Part shown: one piece after another, positions 7,007-14,056 of the stretch
How positions within the stretch are numbered: position 1 is the first letter of the stretch
Layout of the letters: each line of letters opens with the position of its first letter
NCBI GenBank assembly: GCA_031278315.1
Contig: JAITKS010000149.1
Span: 1-16,588 of the forward strand
Direction of reading: 5' to 3'
DNA from: Planctomycetaceae bacterium
GTDB lineage: Bacteria > Planctomycetota > Planctomycetia > Pirellulales > Thermoguttaceae
Length of the DNA stretch: 16,588 nucleotides
Made by a program: the position numbers and the translations under genes
The notes under the pieces: generated by a model
What the model saw: only the letters and a program-made list of their open reading frames with translations
Database searches by the model: none
Told to the model about the DNA's origin: nothing

Positions 7007-7096
7007 CTAGTCTAGCTGCCTTTCGGCTATAACAGTATCCGGCTTCGCCACCACCAGCGCAGCAACCTGCTTATTTTTGTAACGAAAAATCGTCAC
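7007..7096 (-). other. GC-richer island with a 29-codon frame; small ORF, gene remnant or structured RNA
   Basis: From a GTG at 7096 the minus strand reads MTIFRYKNKQ-VAALVVAKPDTVIAERQLD, then TAG at 7007. Its base composition is clearly richer in G+C than the surrounding spacer and its residue mix looks protein-like. There is no ribosome binding site, and an in-frame TGA lies just upstream. The same RNA could fold locally, for example GCC-GAAA-GGC and GGC-GAA-GCC. I do not recognise it. Remnant coding sequence or a leader RNA for rplL are both open. Confidence 0.25.
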
Positions 7097-7205
7097 ACGT
7101 ATTCAATATTTCCGATTGTACACAAAGGAACTCAAAAAACGCTATTTAAGTCATAAAAAATTATTTATATTCCTTATTTTTCAAGGTAGTTTTTTATGAA
7201 ATAAA

Positions 7206-7225
7206 TTTTTAGAAACCGCTAAAAA
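7206..7225 (-). terminator. Possible weak terminator or attenuator after rplJ
   Basis: A 7-bp AT-rich stem (TTTTTAG 7206-7212, CTAAAAA 7219-7225) with a 6-nt loop lies 34 nt past the rplJ stop. Its 3' arm on the minus strand ends in A-rich rather than U-rich sequence, so termination would be weak. Confidence 0.25.
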
Positions 7226-7258
7226 GTTCAAGATATCCGCCCAATCCAAACTTGCTGA

Positions 7259-7957
7259 TCACGTCGTTGTTTCAGTTGCTGTTTTTTCTTCTGTCTTGTT
7301 TTCACTGCTTGCAGTTTCGCTGCTAGTAGTTTCGCTGCTAGTAGTTTCACTGCTTGCAGTTTCGCTGCTAGTAGTTTCGTTACTTGCAGTTTCACTGTTT
7401 GCAGTTTCGCTGCTAGTAGTTTCACTGTTTGTAACTTCAACTTCTTTGTCTGCGATTTTCACTATCTGACTCGCAACCGCACTGCCGACAGAAATAAACT
7501 GCCCCGATAACTTTGCCCCAATACTGACAATCTGTCCAACGATCACAGAAATCTGCTCTTCACGAGAAAGCCATTTGCTTACTTCAACTGCCTGTTTTGC
7601 ATCAAAAACTTCACTGTCAAGCACTGCGCCTTTTATTTCAAAACCTTTGTGTTCTTTATTTTTTGATAGGTTGACAAGTTCTTTCGCAAGCGCAACTATA
7701 TCCGTTGCGCCCCAACAAACAGCATTCGCACCAGTTAAATTATTGAAAGCTGCCGCAAGAGGTGTTCCTTCCGCCGCTCGATCAGCAAGACTATTCTTGA
7801 TAACCATCAAGTTGATACCCTTGCCGGCAAGATTAGCACGAATATTCTTGTTCACATTAGCGTCTATTCCAGTCAGACTCACGAGCATCAGATACTGAAC
7901 TCCATCAAGCCGATTTCTGATTTCATTTGTAATTAATTGTTTAACGTATTTGCTCAT
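7259..7957 (-). CDS. rplJ: 50S ribosomal protein L10 with a pentapeptide-repeat C-terminal tail
   Basis: L10 anchors the L7/L12 dimers to 23S rRNA beside L11. The first ~174 residues are a normal L10: MSKYVKQLITNEIRNRLDGV, the VIKNSLADRAAEGTPLAAAF segment (52-71), and the LxxA-like core through GQFISVGSAVASQIVKIADK (152-171). Planctomycete L10 proteins, as I recall them, begin similarly. The protein then continues to 232 aa with about nine copies of a Ser/Thr/Glu pentapeptide (TTSSE/TASSE/TANSE, about 175-219) and ends TEEKTATETTT. Typical L10 is about 165-180 aa, so the tail is an addition after the L12-binding helix. The ATG at 7957 is unambiguous, but there is no Shine-Dalgarno. Confidence 0.94.
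   Translation of the reverse strand: MSKYVKQLITNEIRNRLDGVQYLMLVSLTGIDANVNKNIRANLAGKGINLMVIKNSLADRAAEGTPLAAAFNNLTGANAVCWGATDIVALAKELVNLSKNKEHKGFEIKGAVLDSEVFDAKQAVEVSKWLSREEQISVIVGQIVSIGAKLSGQFISVGSAVASQIVKIADKEVEVTNSETTSSETANSETASNETTSSETASSETTSSETTSSETASSENKTEEKTATETTT
7298..7435 (-). repeat. 15-bp tandem repeat encoding the L10 tail
   Basis: Within the 3' end of rplJ a 15-bp unit related to AGTTTCGCTGCTAGT (+ strand) recurs about nine times with small changes, giving the E-T-[TA]-[SN]-[SN] pentapeptide. The third-codon and in-unit variants (CTAGTAG, CTTGCAG, TTTGCAG) show older and younger copies. Copy number may vary by slippage, and the frame is kept because the unit is a multiple of three. 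Confidence 0.85.
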
Positions 7958-8405
7958 TTTGTTTCAAAAATTATTAAACTGCTCAAACTTTAATTTCACC
8001 AATATTTTTTGCAATCATTGCACTTGTCGAGACCTGCCAATTCCATTTTAAATACTCGTTTGCAATTTGTATAACCTTGCATTTCTATCAATCAGATAAA
8101 ATTTTTTTATCTTAAAGAAATATCAAACGGTTAATTGATTTTGCAAACTCTGCTTATCCGACAACTTGGTTTTACATAAAATAATAACGTGTTCCAGTCA
8201 ATTCTGCCGCAACACAAAATTATGCTAATTTACACTTTACCGCTTTTGGTTTTTTGTGAAAACTTTGTAATAAGTTCTTATTTAACTTAACAAACTATTT
8301 AACTTAACAAACTATTAAATCTTGTTTATCCAGTCAAAAATAAAAACCGAAAAGTCAAGTAAATTGATTATACATCTGCATAATCTTTTTTGTTACGATA
8401 ATTCA
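7958..8405. other. 448-bp spacer between rplA and rplJ
   Basis: No gene is evident. The only clear structure is a 17-bp tandem repeat at 8280-8313. A TATAAT lies on the minus strand near 8366-8371 without a good -35. No L10-leader-like structure can be recognised by eye. Confidence 0.5.
8280..8313. repeat. Two perfect tandem copies of a 17-bp unit
   Basis: ATTTAACTTAACAAACT occurs at 8280-8296 and again at 8297-8313, followed by a partial ATTAAAT. It is AT-rich spacer DNA between rplA and rplJ and probably arose by slippage. Confidence 0.7.
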
Positions 8406-9086
8406 CTACGATAATATTACGCCAACTCCGGGAGACATTGTACCCGATAATGTTATCGATTTTATAAATTGCCCCTTCACCCCGACAGGTTTAATTTGCT
8501 GCAAATATTGCAGCAATTCTTCGGTGTTTTCCATCAATTGGGATTTATCAAATCTAATCTTGCCGACCACAGTATGCACAATTCCTAATTTGTCGCTTTT
8601 AACTTCGACTTTACCGGCTTTGTATTCATTAATTGTTTTTGCAACATCTGCCGTAACTGTTCCGGCTCGCGGTGACGGCATTAAGCCTCTTGGACCTAAC
8701 ACTTTACCAAGCGGTCCTACTAATCCCATCATATCAGGTGTTGCAATACAGACATCGAAATCAGTCCATCCGTCTTTTATTTTTGCGACAAGATCAGTAT
8801 CACCTACGACATCTGCACCGTTGTTTTTCGCTTCGTCTGCTTTCTCTCCCTTTGCTATCACACACACACGAACTGATTTGCCGATTCCATGCGGTAAGAC
8901 AATAGAACCTCGAACTATCTGATCAGATTGTTTCAGATCAATACCAAGCCGAATAGAAATATCAACACTTTGATTAAATTTCAATGTGTCGAATTGCTTG
9001 ATTATGTCAATTGCTTCCGATAACGTAACCGGAGTTTTACTAGTCTTTTTTGCGTCATTTCTGTAACGCTTTGAATGCTTTGCCAT
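8406..9086 (-). CDS. rplA: 50S ribosomal protein L1
   Basis: L1 forms the mobile L1 stalk at the tRNA exit site and in many bacteria represses its own operon by binding the leader RNA. The 226-aa protein is full length. It starts MAKHSKRYRNDAKK, carries LPHGIGKSVRVCVIAKGEKA (64-83), and has the hallmark GPLGKVLGPRGLMPSPRAGT (124-143). It ends in GTMSPGVGVIL. The ATG at 9086 matches the family start; no Shine-Dalgarno precedes it (AGTTAAAAATTT). It follows rplK in the usual order but after a 549-bp gap. Confidence 0.97.
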   Translation of the reverse strand: MAKHSKRYRNDAKKTSKTPVTLSEAIDIIKQFDTLKFNQSVDISIRLGIDLKQSDQIVRGSIVLPHGIGKSVRVCVIAKGEKADEAKNNGADVVGDTDLVAKIKDGWTDFDVCIATPDMMGLVGPLGKVLGPRGLMPSPRAGTVTADVAKTINEYKAGKVEVKSDKLGIVHTVVGKIRFDKSQLMENTEELLQYLQQIKPVGVKGQFIKSITLSGTMSPGVGVILS

Positions 9087-9635
9087 AAATTTTTAACTAT
9101 TCACACTTGAATTAGCATCAATTTGCGCAACGATTACATAAATCTAAAAAACTCATTTTGTCATTCAAAATCTTATGAGTTTAAATTGCACTTTAATACT
9201 AAAAAGTTTCGGTAAATATTGAAGACATCCTACATCAATGTCCTCTCCCGTCCGCGTCAGAAAAAATGAAACATAAATTTGTTCAAATTTTGTTCAAAAA
9301 ATTTTTTTCTGTACGTTTTAATTTTTTACTGTTTGAATTTGAAAATTCGTAATAGGAAATTCTCGAAAAAATCAAATTCCGTTATAAAGATTTATTGACA
9401 GTCCTTATTTTAATAGTGAATTTTTTATGAAACACATTTTAAAACTGTTCTTACTTTAATTCTCTGTTTGATCTCGGTTTGAATTTGGTTTGAAGTTCGC
9501 CTGCTTATCTGTCGAAATTTAATATTTAATATTTAAGATCAAGTTTTTTTAACGAATAACATTTTTGCTGCCGAAATTCGTAGTGTATAGCAGCTGCCAA
9601 TATTTCAATATTCAATATTCTTTTTACAAATGACA
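9087..9635. other. 549-bp spacer between rplK and rplA
   Basis: rplK-rplA spacers are usually short and the two genes co-transcribed, so this gap is odd. It contains a short GC-richer patch (9226-9264, with GACAT…ATGTC inverted ends on the minus strand), and a stretch at 9391-9445 resembling 7161-7215. AT-rich ATATTTAATATTTAA and CAATATTCAATATT repeats lie near 9518-9534 and 9598-9620. No ORF or clear promoter is seen. Confidence 0.5.
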
Positions 9636-10061
9636 TTATTGAACGATATCGAGTCCCATACTTCTTGCCGTACCAGACAAGATATTTCTTGCCGATTCGA
9701 CAGATTGTGCATTTAGGTCTTTCATTTTTTTTGTTGCGATATCATCAATTTGTTTTACAGTTATTTGTCCAACTTTAACTCTTGGAACGTTTCCGCTTCC
9801 GGTAACGATTCCTGCGGCTTGTTTTAGCAGATCGACGCTGTGCGGAGTTTTTGTTTCTAGTTCAAACGAGCGGTCATTGTAAACTTTTACTACGACTGGA
9901 ATTCGCATTCCCATATCTGCTTTGGTTCGTTCATTAAACTGTTGAACAAATTGACCGAGATTCAATCCGTATTTTCCTAAAGCAGTACCGACCGGCGGAG
10001 CAGCAGTTGCTTGACCGCCCTTTGCATGAAATTTTACTGTTGCAGTTAATTGCTTTGCCAT
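9636..10061 (-). CDS. rplK: 50S ribosomal protein L11
   Basis: L11 binds the GTPase-associated region of 23S rRNA at the base of the stalk. It is exactly the usual 141 aa, with GGQATAAPPVGTALGKYGLN (15-34), FNERTKADMGMRIPVVVKVY (42-61), the linker PRVKVGQITVKQIDDIATKK (93-112) and the C-terminal SGTARSMGLDIV (129-140). The family proline pair of the N-terminal domain is present. In most bacteria it follows secE-nusG; here the gene upstream is a rhomboid protease. A good promoter lies at 10245-10272, giving a leader of about 180 nt. No Shine-Dalgarno precedes the ATG. Confidence 0.97.
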   Translation of the reverse strand: MAKQLTATVKFHAKGGQATAAPPVGTALGKYGLNLGQFVQQFNERTKADMGMRIPVVVKVYNDRSFELETKTPHSVDLLKQAAGIVTGSGNVPRVKVGQITVKQIDDIATKKMKDLNAQSVESARNILSGTARSMGLDIVQ

Positions 10062-10114
10062 AATTCTTTGAAATATTTTAAGCTATTTACAATTTAATTT
10101 TTTCTTTTGTTTCA

Positions 10115-10134
10115 CCGACATCTACTTACATCGG
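10115..10134 (-). promoter_or_regulatory. Small leader hairpin before rplK, candidate ribosomal-protein control site
   Basis: In the transcript CCGA and UCGG pair around a 12-nt loop UGUAAGUAGAUG that contains repeated GAUG-like elements, followed by GUGAAA. Control of rplKA by L1 binding to the leader is established in other bacteria. Whether this hairpin is such a site is inference from position only; the stem is short. Confidence 0.22.
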
Positions 10135-10244
10135 GAAATCAGCCTTAACACTTTTGAAATTGACAAATTATACAGAAAGTTTATACAAACTGTTCACATT
10201 TGAATTTTCATCAGCACGTTGCCGCAAGAAATAACAAAGCGAAA

Positions 10245-10272
10245 ATCATAACACGTGTAGAAATGTTGTCAA
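10245..10272 (-). promoter_or_regulatory. Sigma70-type promoter for the rplKAJL cluster
   Basis: A perfect -35 TTGACA (10267-10272), a 16-nt spacer and a -10 TATGAT (10245-10250, five of six consensus bases) point at rplK. It is the best promoter match in the window and lies where a strong ribosomal-protein promoter is expected. Confidence 0.68.
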
Positions 10273-10373
10273 TGGGGGAACATTTAAATCGCCCGAAACC
10301 AAACCGCATATTAGAACATCTCTAAAAATTCAATTAAGAAAATTAAGAATAGTTCAAAATATAACTCGTTATT

Positions 10374-11540
10374 TTAAATATCTTCAACGGTTTCATATAC
10401 ACCTTGTTGCTCTAGTATAATTGCTTTTTTTTCCGCCCGCTCTTTTAATGATTGCAGAATTTTTTGTTGCGGTAAATCAAGATCAATAAGTTTTATTCTT
10501 GATAAAACTTTTTTTGCTGAAAACGGCTTATTTGCCTCAATAAAAATATTCGCTAAATTGAAACGAATCAATATTTCCTTCGACACAAAACGTTCAAGAT
10601 ACTCACGCATCATTATAATTGACTCTGTCAAAAGTTTATTCTTTATCAACATCTTGATCAAAGATAACAATTCCGGTTCAGGAATTTCTGCATTCTTAAA
10701 TTCTTGAATTAATTTTTGCATGATAACAAAAGCAGGTAACGGCGTATTGTTGTTAAGAGCTGTCTGAAGTTCCTCTAATAACAAATTTTGACGTTTCTTG
10801 ATTTGATCTTCTTTTTTCTGTTTTGTTTCAGTCTTATTTGTTTTACGTTTGATTCTTTCAATATCTGTCATTGTATTATTTCCAGACCAAACCGAGAAAA
10901 TATCCCAATTTTCGCAATTTACATATCCCGATTTCAACATCCATAATCCTATAACCAAACCGGTAATTGCTCCAACGAGATGAAGTAACTCACTAGATAA
11001 ACGTCCTCCTCCCCAAATGAAAAGGATAACTTGTAAAAGTAAATATAATCCAACAAATATTTTAATAGGTATTTCATAAAAATACGGAATGAATCTAACA
11101 AATAAAATGCAATCCATTGAATTTTCAGGTGCCCAAATCATACACATAGCCATCATACCGAATATAATCGCCGAAGCGCCAAGACAAAGTCCCGGCTCAC
11201 TACTGCCCAACATAATAATTTGAACTACCGCACCATGAATTATTCCAATTCCTAGATACACCAATAACGTTTTAAGCCATCCCAACTTGCCCTCAACTAC
11301 CAACCCAAACGCCCAAAACGCTATCATGTTGCCGATTAAATGACCAACATCACCATGCAAAAAATTACAAGTCAACCACTGAATCGGATAAATTCCTTCA
11401 CCTGTTTCAAGTGCCAATGAAAGAATAATCTCTGGATTCTTGACCTCAATAAAGAATATAACAATATTTAACGCTATCATCACTAACGTAATTACAGGAC
11501 GATAATAAATAGGCGCATCTGTATTATATGGTAAAAACAT
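10374..11540 (-). CDS. Rhomboid-family intramembrane serine protease with C-terminal helical tail
   Basis: Rhomboids cleave transmembrane helices inside the inner membrane with a Ser-His dyad. Residues 1-205 hold the membrane core. LTCNFLHGDVGHLIGNM (56-72) has the H62/H67/N71 signature corresponding to HxxxxHxxxN. LGASAIIFG (120-128) gives the catalytic Ser123 in GxSx, and ELLHLVGAITGLVIG (184-198) gives the catalytic His187. All key residues are present, so it should be active. A soluble tail (about 225-388) is highly charged at first (KRKTNKTETKQKKEDQIKKR), then forms repeated amphipathic helices that could be TPR-like. The total, 388 aa, is about twice a minimal rhomboid. ATG at 11540 has only a distant AAGGAA. 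Its substrate is unknown, and position beside rplK does not imply a functional link. Confidence 0.9.
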   Translation of the reverse strand: MFLPYNTDAPIYYRPVITLVMIALNIVIFFIEVKNPEIILSLALETGEGIYPIQWLTCNFLHGDVGHLIGNMIAFWAFGLVVEGKLGWLKTLLVYLGIGIIHGAVVQIIMLGSSEPGLCLGASAIIFGMMAMCMIWAPENSMDCILFVRFIPYFYEIPIKIFVGLYLLLQVILFIWGGGRLSSELLHLVGAITGLVIGLWMLKSGYVNCENWDIFSVWSGNNTMTDIERIKRKTNKTETKQKKEDQIKKRQNLLLEELQTALNNNTPLPAFVIMQKLIQEFKNAEIPEPELLSLIKMLIKNKLLTESIIMMREYLERFVSKEILIRFNLANIFIEANKPFSAKKVLSRIKLIDLDLPQQKILQSLKERAEKKAIILEQQGVYETVEDI

Positions 11541-11578
11541 AGATTCAATATTCCTTAACTAGTAAAATTTGAATTTAG

Positions 11579-11598
11579 TAATATTTTCAGTGAATTTT
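11579..11598 (-). repeat. Copy of the short dispersed motif upstream of the rhomboid gene
   Basis: On the minus strand it reads AAAATTCACTGAAAATATTA, with the TTCACTGA core intact. It ends 39 bp before the rhomboid start, comparable to the copy 31 bp before purD. Confidence 0.5.
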
Positions 11599-11722
11599 TT
11601 TAATTGGATATTCTTGTAACGTAAAATATACTCTTTGAATTTTAAAATTCGTTTTTTTATTTTTTGTGATTTCAAATATCGTCAATAAATCAGTTGTTCG
11701 AATAAATTTTTTATGCGAAACT

Positions 11723-12940
11723 TTATTTATGAACGGATAAATCAATTATTTCAGTTATTTCTTTTGCTTTTTGTATATATTGACAAACGTATGCTTTGTT
11801 TGATGTTTGGTCGTTTAAATGATTATCCGTCGGAGCGAATCCTAATGCTATCATTGCAGCGTTACAACTCTCTGAATAAAACATTAGCTGGTTTTCTAAT
11901 TTGTCAAACGTATAATTTTCTTCTTTATTATTTTTCGTATTGATTTCTAAAAAGATTTGTATGTCTTCATTTTTTGCCAGCAAACCTTTGAAAGATTCAA
12001 CCCGTAATGCTACTGCAAATTTATTTAGAAGTAAATGACTAATTGATTTTTCAGAACATACTAACCGTTTGTTTTCTTTGTCTTGGCAAAAAGATTCTAT
12101 ACAAATTCTACTATCTCGGCAAACTAGTAAAATATATTTATATTTTTGTCTATCAATTTCAACAGTTGGTATAGAGTCGATATTAGATATAATAGCGGAT
12201 GAATCGTACTTACTTATATTGCATAAGGGTACAAATGTTCTTGAATCTGTATCAAGTATTTTTTTCCATGCGGGATAACGATTCGGTAACGGAAACACAA
12301 AATATTGAATTGGAATTTTTTTGTATGTTGTGTTTATAAGTAATCCAGTTGTTTTTTCTACGTTGTTTTCTGCCGGATTTATATCAAATGTTCCTAAAGT
12401 TCCTACACCTGATTTCGGTAATAACGAGGCAATTTGCCGGCACAAAACAAACGGCGGATTAAAATACGGCATTGTAACATTAAGTTGTGAGGTCAGTACG
12501 ATTCTATCTGTAGTGACTATAAAATTTTCGTGTAGAGCGAAATCGCAAAGGGGTGAATCAGCATGATCAGACGATAACGCAAAAGCTGCGTTGTCTAGAG
12601 CTTGAAAAAAATTCTGACTTGACATAGTAGTAGTTTTCAATGTTATTGGTATATTCGGCGGAGTGTAATTAATGAACTCACTTAAAATTTCTTTTACTTT
12701 TGTGCTGTTACTTTTTTTATATGTGATAGTCAAAGAGTTATCAAATTCAAAAACTACATTTTTATAGTTTTTGTCGTTTAATGCTTCTATAAGAGGTTGA
12801 AATGCAACTGTAACAGGATTTTCAATTGTCAAATTACATGGAATGTTAATCCAACCAATAGGAGTAGAATTTGGTTTCATTACCTGAAAGTAGATACCGT
12901 CAGATTTGAAAACGACATTATTACATATTATTTTGTCCAT
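11723..12940 (-). CDS. Diverged protein resembling a DNA polymerase III beta (sliding) clamp
   Basis: From the ATG at 12940 the protein is 405 aa, about the length of DnaN (around 370-390). The segment FFQALDNAAFALSSDHADSP (111-130), then CDFALHENFIVTTDRIVLTS (132-151), followed by QIASLLPKSG (169-178), resembles the repeated clamp-domain pattern of a helix, a strand and a TDxxRL-type turn. The rest is weakly conserved and the usual C-terminal peptide-binding residues are not obvious. I infer a clamp-like fold and cannot confirm it. An in-frame ATG at 13006 would add 22 residues. The start at 12940 is preferred because GGAGAGGG ends 3 nt before it, one of the best ribosome binding sites here. 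It is downstream of a DNA methyltransferase. It could also be an unrelated planctomycete hypothetical protein. Confidence 0.62.
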   Translation of the reverse strand: MDKIICNNVVFKSDGIYFQVMKPNSTPIGWINIPCNLTIENPVTVAFQPLIEALNDKNYKNVVFEFDNSLTITYKKSNSTKVKEILSEFINYTPPNIPITLKTTTMSSQNFFQALDNAAFALSSDHADSPLCDFALHENFIVTTDRIVLTSQLNVTMPYFNPPFVLCRQIASLLPKSGVGTLGTFDINPAENNVEKTTGLLINTTYKKIPIQYFVFPLPNRYPAWKKILDTDSRTFVPLCNISKYDSSAIISNIDSIPTVEIDRQKYKYILLVCRDSRICIESFCQDKENKRLVCSEKSISHLLLNKFAVALRVESFKGLLAKNEDIQIFLEINTKNNKEENYTFDKLENQLMFYSESCNAAMIALGFAPTDNHLNDQTSNKAYVCQYIQKAKEITEIIDLSVHK

Positions 12941-13035
12941 TTTCCCTCTCCGTTTAAAAATGGATAAAATAACACTTAAATCAAAATTAAATTGAATTTT
13001 TTGCATTGTTAAATATTAGGTTATTGATACACAAC

Positions 13036-13052
13036 AAAAACACTATGAGTGT
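13036..13052 (-). terminator. Possible terminator after the methyltransferase gene
   Basis: On the minus strand a 5-bp stem ACACT-CAT-AGTGT is followed by TTTTTGTTGT. Flanking ACAACAAA and TTTGTTGT (13031-13038, 13064-13071) can extend the pairing. The stem is short, so efficiency is uncertain. It lies 135 bp after the methyltransferase stop and before the clamp-like gene. Confidence 0.33.
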
Positions 13053-13065
13053 CTTACTTATAATT

Positions 13066-13096
13066 TGTTGTTATATTTATATGTTGTTATATATTG
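13066..13096. repeat. Direct repeat TGTTGTTATAT, period 16
   Basis: TGTTGTTATATTTATA is followed at once by TGTTGTTATATATTG. It lies between the methyltransferase and the clamp-like gene. A minus-strand TTGACA (13095-13100) overlaps its end, and TATAAA/TATAAC sequences lie within the repeat, so a promoter for the clamp-like gene could be here, though spacing is not ideal. Confidence 0.4.
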
Positions 13097-13186
13097 TCAA
13101 AATCACTTTTTTCTGATGAGTTTTGTCAATTGGTATCCTGCGGCCCTTTGCACTTGCACTTGCTCCTTGACTACTAATTAATTACG

Positions 13187-14020
13187 TTAGAGTAAAGTTT
13201 TAGAAGCCGGCTTTTTTAAACGCTGTAAAGATTGTTCGCGATACTTTTCTGAAATCTCAAAACCTAAATATTGACGATTCAAATCTTTCGCTGCTTCAAG
13301 TGTTGTACCGCTGCCGGTAAAAGGATCAAGTACTTTTTCTCTCTCATTACTCGATACTAAAATAATACGCTCAAGTAACTTCTTGGGCATTTGACAACCA
13401 TGCCACCCTTCACGTTCCTTAAATGTTCCGCAAATCCTCGACATAAGCCATGTGTCTTTGTCAGGTCCAAGTTCATTTTCTAAATCTTTCGGGTTAAGAA
13501 TCCACGTATCATCCGGTAACCGCCCTTTAGGATTCGCCCTTCTATCATTATAACGTAACTGTCTCGCACTAGGAACACGAATCAAATCACCATTAAATGT
13601 GAAATTTTTCACATCCTTGACAAAATGAAAAAGATGAACATGAGAACGTGTAAATTTTTTCATACAATTCACACCAAAAGTATAATACCACACTACCCAA
13701 CTTCGACATATAAACCCAATTTCCCGCGTACAAAAAAACTTTAACTCAGCAGCATACTCATCGCCAATCGCAAGCCAGAAAGTTCCACTCGGCTTGAGAA
13801 CCTTATACACTTCCGTCATCCAATCTCTTGACCATCGCAAATATTTTTCATCTGAATAATTATCCTTGTAAATATCATACGAATAACCAATATTAAACGG
13901 CGGATCAGCAAATACAAGATCAACAGACCCCTCATCCAATTGCCGCATGCCCTCAATACAATCACTCAAGATTACATTATTCCAACGTTCATCAGAACTA
14001 TTGGCTTTGGCTTCCATCAT
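13187..14020 (-). CDS. Beta-class DNA (adenine-N6 or cytosine-N4) methyltransferase, orphan
   Basis: A DNA methyltransferase that transfers a methyl group from S-adenosylmethionine to an exocyclic amine in DNA. The 277-aa protein has catalytic motif IV as ADPPFNIGY (38-46) before the AdoMet-binding motif I LDPFTGSGTT (231-240), the order defining the beta class (CcrM/HinfI-like). The C-terminal FEISEKYREQSLQRL (254-268) is typical of motif X neighbours. The central target-recognition region (about 140-205) is not recognisable. No restriction endonuclease or specificity subunit is nearby, so it looks solitary. AAGGAG precedes two consecutive ATGs (14020 and 14017); the second has the better spacing, so the start may be three bases shorter. 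It lies 55 bp after the upstream gene and may share its transcript. Confidence 0.92.
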   Translation of the reverse strand: MMEAKANSSDERWNNVILSDCIEGMRQLDEGSVDLVFADPPFNIGYSYDIYKDNYSDEKYLRWSRDWMTEVYKVLKPSGTFWLAIGDEYAAELKFFCTREIGFICRSWVVWYYTFGVNCMKKFTRSHVHLFHFVKDVKNFTFNGDLIRVPSARQLRYNDRRANPKGRLPDDTWILNPKDLENELGPDKDTWLMSRICGTFKEREGWHGCQMPKKLLERIILVSSNEREKVLDPFTGSGTTLEAAKDLNRQYLGFEISEKYREQSLQRLKKPASKTLL

Positions 14021-14056
14021 TTTCTCCTTTTTATTTTAAGGATGACGTTACATAAA

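Larger units (their letters stand above)
6747..7258. other. 512-bp spacer between rplJ and rplL
   Basis: Unusually long for this gene pair. It holds a GC-richer island (7007-7096) that reads as a 29-codon frame, an AT-rich hairpin just past the rplJ stop (7206-7225), and a stretch (7161-7215) resembling part of the rplK-rplA spacer at 9391-9445. I cannot identify an rplL promoter. Confidence 0.5.
10062..10373. other. 312-bp spacer holding the rplK promoter and leader
   Basis: On the minus strand it contains the TTGACA-16-TATGAT promoter (10245-10272), a second TATAAT-like hexamer (10166-10171), and a small hairpin 53 nt before the rplK ATG (10115-10134). No sign of nusG or secE remnants could be read. 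Confidence 0.5.

Noticed and set aside
7007..7096. GC-richer island considered as a tRNA
   Set aside because: No cloverleaf, T-loop GTTCRA or acceptor pairing could be drawn on either strand.
7228..7440. Minus-strand frame of KLQAVKLLAAK-like repeats overlapping the end of rplJ
   Set aside because: It is the 15-bp tandem repeat of the L10 tail read in another frame; the L10 frame has the conserved domain.
8524..8922. 132-codon + strand frame overlapping rplA
   Set aside because: Antisense shadow of the L1 gene; Ser/Thr/Pro-rich translation without a ribosome binding site.
11637..11664. Palindrome GAATTTTAAAATTC followed by a T-run on the + strand
   Set aside because: No + strand gene ends nearby, and an all-AT stem with flanking T-runs is expected by chance in this composition.
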